A DNA stretch of 64,000 bases from Microbacteriaceae bacterium. GTDB lineage: Bacteria > Actinomycetota > Actinomycetes > Actinomycetales > Microbacteriaceae. Made by a program: the position numbers and the translations under genes. Positions 62,355-64,000 of this stretch are shown here, piece by piece. The stretch spans positions 186,001-250,000 of the forward strand of contig SCRE01000018.1 of assembly GCA_004297935.1 (NCBI GenBank), in the 5' to 3' direction. The first letter of the stretch is position 1; each line of letters starts with the position of its first letter. The notes under the pieces were generated by a model. That model was not told the origin of the DNA. It did not search any database and saw only the letters and a list, made by a program, of their open reading frames with translations.

Positions 62355-63614
62355 ATGACTTCCAGTTCGGAGGATCCGTCACTCGGGCGTCCCGAGAGCT
62401 CCGGGCGGCCCGTGAGCCCCGATCAGCCCGGGCAGCGGGTGCATCCGGCGCACGCCGCGCCGCCTGTCGCCGCGCAGCCGGCCGCGCCGCTGTGGCGCCC
62501 GACTGCGCAACCGGAACCCGTCGCGCCGAGCGTGCTCGTCGTCGTGCTCACCATCGTTGGAATCAGCGTGCTGGCGCTCGTCCTGCTCGTCGTGCTGGTA
62601 TACCTGTCGGTGGCACTCGGCACACCGGCGGTGATCGGTTGTGGCATCCTGGCGCTGATCCCGCTGGCGATCGTCGTGCTGACGACCCGGTGGATCGACC
62701 GGTGGGAGCCGGAGCCGAGCGCGGCCCAGTGGTTCGCCCTGCTGTGGGGCGCAGGGGCCGCGGTGGCGATCGCGTTGCTCGTCGACCTCGGTTCTCAGCT
62801 GGTGCACTATCTGGAGGGATCACCGCCGCCGAGTGATCTCTTCCAGTCCATCGTGCAGGCGCCGTTGGTCGAGGAGAGCGCCAAGGGGCTCGGCGTGTTC
62901 ATCCTGTTCGTCGTGTTGAGGCGCACATTCAACGGTCCCGTTGACGGTGTCGTGTACGCGGCGCTGACGGCAGGAGGATTTGCCTTCGTCGAGAACATCC
63001 TCTACTTCGGGTCCGCGCTCGCGGAAGGCGGTGGCGGAGAACTGGTGGGCACGTTCTTCTTGCGTGGGCTGATGTCGCCGTTCGCACATGTGATGTTCAC
63101 CTCATGCACCGGTTTGGCGTTGGGGATCGCTGCGCGGCGGCCGGGCGTTCTGCGTGCGGGGGCGGCCCTCGTGCTGGGGCTGCTCGCCGCAGCGTTTCTG
63201 CACGCTCTGTGGAACAGCGCGGCCTATCTGGCCGGGGATTTCATCGGCTATTACGTGCTCGTGCAGATGCCGCTGTTCGCCCTGGCGATCGTGCTCGTGC
63301 TGTGGCTTCGGCGGCGGGAGGCGCGACTGATTCGGCAGCGGCTGCTCGAATATGCGAATGCGGGTTGGCTCACCGGGCACGACGTGACCATGTTGGGCAC
63401 CGCAACCGGGCGCCGGGGTGCGCGGGCATGGGCGAAATCGAGGCAACCGTCGGCGTCCGCACTGATGAAGCGCTTCATTCAGGATGCGACGCGGTTGGCC
63501 TACACCCGCCAGAGGATCGTCAGCGGGCGTGATCGGGTCGGTGCGATCAACGACGAGAGACTGCTGCTTGCCGCGGTCGTCGCAGACCGCAACCAGATCA
63601 TCGCGTTGCACTGA
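62355..63614 (+). CDS. PrsW-family intramembrane metalloprotease
   Basis: 419 residues. A 50-residue Pro/Ala-rich cytoplasmic leader is followed by about nine membrane helices. PrsW motifs are EESAKGLGVFIL (helix-bound Glu pair), FAFVENILYF, SPFAHVMFTSCTGLALG and AFLHALWNSAA. Relatives cleave membrane-bound anti-sigma factors; no such target is adjacent here. A TAACGT box 6 bases before ATG 62355 fixes the start. Confidence 0.9.
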   Translation: MTSSSEDPSLGRPESSGRPVSPDQPGQRVHPAHAAPPVAAQPAAPLWRPTAQPEPVAPSVLVVVLTIVGISVLALVLLVVLVYLSVALGTPAVIGCGILALIPLAIVVLTTRWIDRWEPEPSAAQWFALLWGAGAAVAIALLVDLGSQLVHYLEGSPPPSDLFQSIVQAPLVEESAKGLGVFILFVVLRRTFNGPVDGVVYAALTAGGFAFVENILYFGSALAEGGGGELVGTFFLRGLMSPFAHVMFTSCTGLALGIAARRPGVLRAGAALVLGLLAAAFLHALWNSAAYLAGDFIGYYVLVQMPLFALAIVLVLWLRRREARLIRQRLLEYANAGWLTGHDVTMLGTATGRRGARAWAKSRQPSASALMKRFIQDATRLAYTRQRIVSGRDRVGAINDERLLLAAVVADRNQIIALH

Positions 63615-63616
63615 CG

Positions 63617-63635
63617 CTCGGCAACGTTCGCCGAG
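63617..63635 (+). terminator. Hairpin after the PrsW-like gene
   Basis: CTCGGC pairs with GCCGAG over a 7-base loop, extendable by two pairs and a wobble, just after the stop. There is no U tract. The rest of 63636-63886 shows no gene; only short palindromes such as GATCAT/ATGATC near 63750 were seen. Confidence 0.4.
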
Positions 63636-63886
63636 TGCGCGTTGCGCGCCGTCGGAGCCCAGCCCGGTCGTTAGCAGCCCGATCGTTAACAGACTCATCG
63701 TCCGGTGGTGCGGCGATGCCTGCAACTCTCCCGGACGACGAGCTGATCATTGATCGATGATCCTGATCTGACTACTAGAGTGCCTCTGATGCCGGCAAAG
63801 TGCAAGAGCACGTGAGAATCAGTTCAGGTGGTCGCGTGCCCGCAGGCGCTTTGACGTATGCCTGCTCGGCACGCTTGGATGGTCTC

Positions 63887-64000
63887 ATGACTGTAGACCT
63901 GAGCTCCAAGCCCGAGATCGACGCGCCGGAGGTTCCGGCATCCGGTTTGCTCGAGATCGACGACATCGTCGTCGGCGACGGGGGTGAGGCGGTCCCGGGC
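63887..64000 (+). CDS. FKBP-type peptidyl-prolyl isomerase, N-terminus only
   Basis: The first 38 codons of a second FKBP (MTVDLSSKPEIDAP, LEIDDIVVGDGGEAVPG), a soluble actinobacterial form without signal peptide. The start is ATG 63887, 6 bases after TTGGAT (63875-63880) with a TTGACG 18 bp further up. The gene continues past the window. Confidence 0.75.
   Translation, partial: MTVDLSSKPEIDAPEVPASGLLEIDDIVVGDGGEAVPG

Overview
The window is chromosomal DNA of a high-GC actinobacterium, most likely Microbacteriaceae. The calls rest on reading alone, with no database search. Supporting signs are the actinobacterial order dxr, rip1/rseP-type protease, ispG and proS; the nusA-ylxR-infB-rbfA translation cluster; an actinobacterial FKBP lipoprotein; and many genes whose start codon lies 6-7 bases after a TANNNT box, as expected for leaderless mRNAs. 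I see no rRNA, tRNA, insertion sequence, prophage or CRISPR array. No stretch over about 300 bases lacks a gene.

Layout. 1-9.9 kb: a truncated gabT, an FKBP lipoprotein, then the isoprenoid/membrane-stress block dxr, rseP-like and ispG. This block is interrupted by an antisense DsbA-like gene, an antisense thiolase and a small membrane protein. 8.5-16.9 kb: an MFS exporter, proS, nusA, ylxR, infB and rbfA. 16.9-22.3 kb: a J-domain/NERD protein, mutY, a uridine-kinase-like protein, a ketopantoate-reductase-like protein and a DHA2 exporter facing a TetR regulator. 22.4-27.1 kb: tetR, truB, two membrane proteins, ribF and a CynX-type transporter. 27.1-31.0 kb: two tandem paralogous MFS genes and a divergent LysR gene sharing a duplicated 30-bp site.

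31.1-38.3 kb: a SorC-type regulator with deoC, an aldehyde dehydrogenase and a truncated aldehyde dehydrogenase (deoxyribose catabolism). These are followed by an SGNH hydrolase, a diverged rbsD, rbsK and a small membrane protein. 38.3-45.1 kb: DUF488, a SNF2-type ATPase with a long structured leader, an acidic small protein, a NarL-type two-component pair, a CYTH protein and pfkA. 45.2-54.0 kb: oligopeptidase B, a quinone oxidoreductase, a small conserved protein, an alpha/beta hydrolase, an APC permease divergent from a Pit phosphate transporter, and an aldehyde dehydrogenase. 55.1-64 kb: aspA, an FAH-family protein, an alpha/beta hydrolase, a GT2 glycosyltransferase, gdhA, a GlcD-type FAD oxidase, a PrsW-type protease and the first 38 codons of a second FKBP.

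Most of this is ordinary housekeeping and catabolic DNA, and I do not see a clearly new multi-gene system. The best second-look items are: (i) the recurring leaderless-start grammar; (ii) a duplicated transporter-plus-operator module under one LysR; (iii) an interspersed palindromic repeat that runs in frame into the end of an aldehyde dehydrogenase while keeping a 4-base overlap with the next gene; (iv) proteins with altered key residues (P-loop of the uridine-kinase-like protein, NERD motif, RbsD active site, a Cys-less half aldehyde dehydrogenase); and (v) an 87-bp tandem duplication carrying the infB stop codon and two hairpins per unit.
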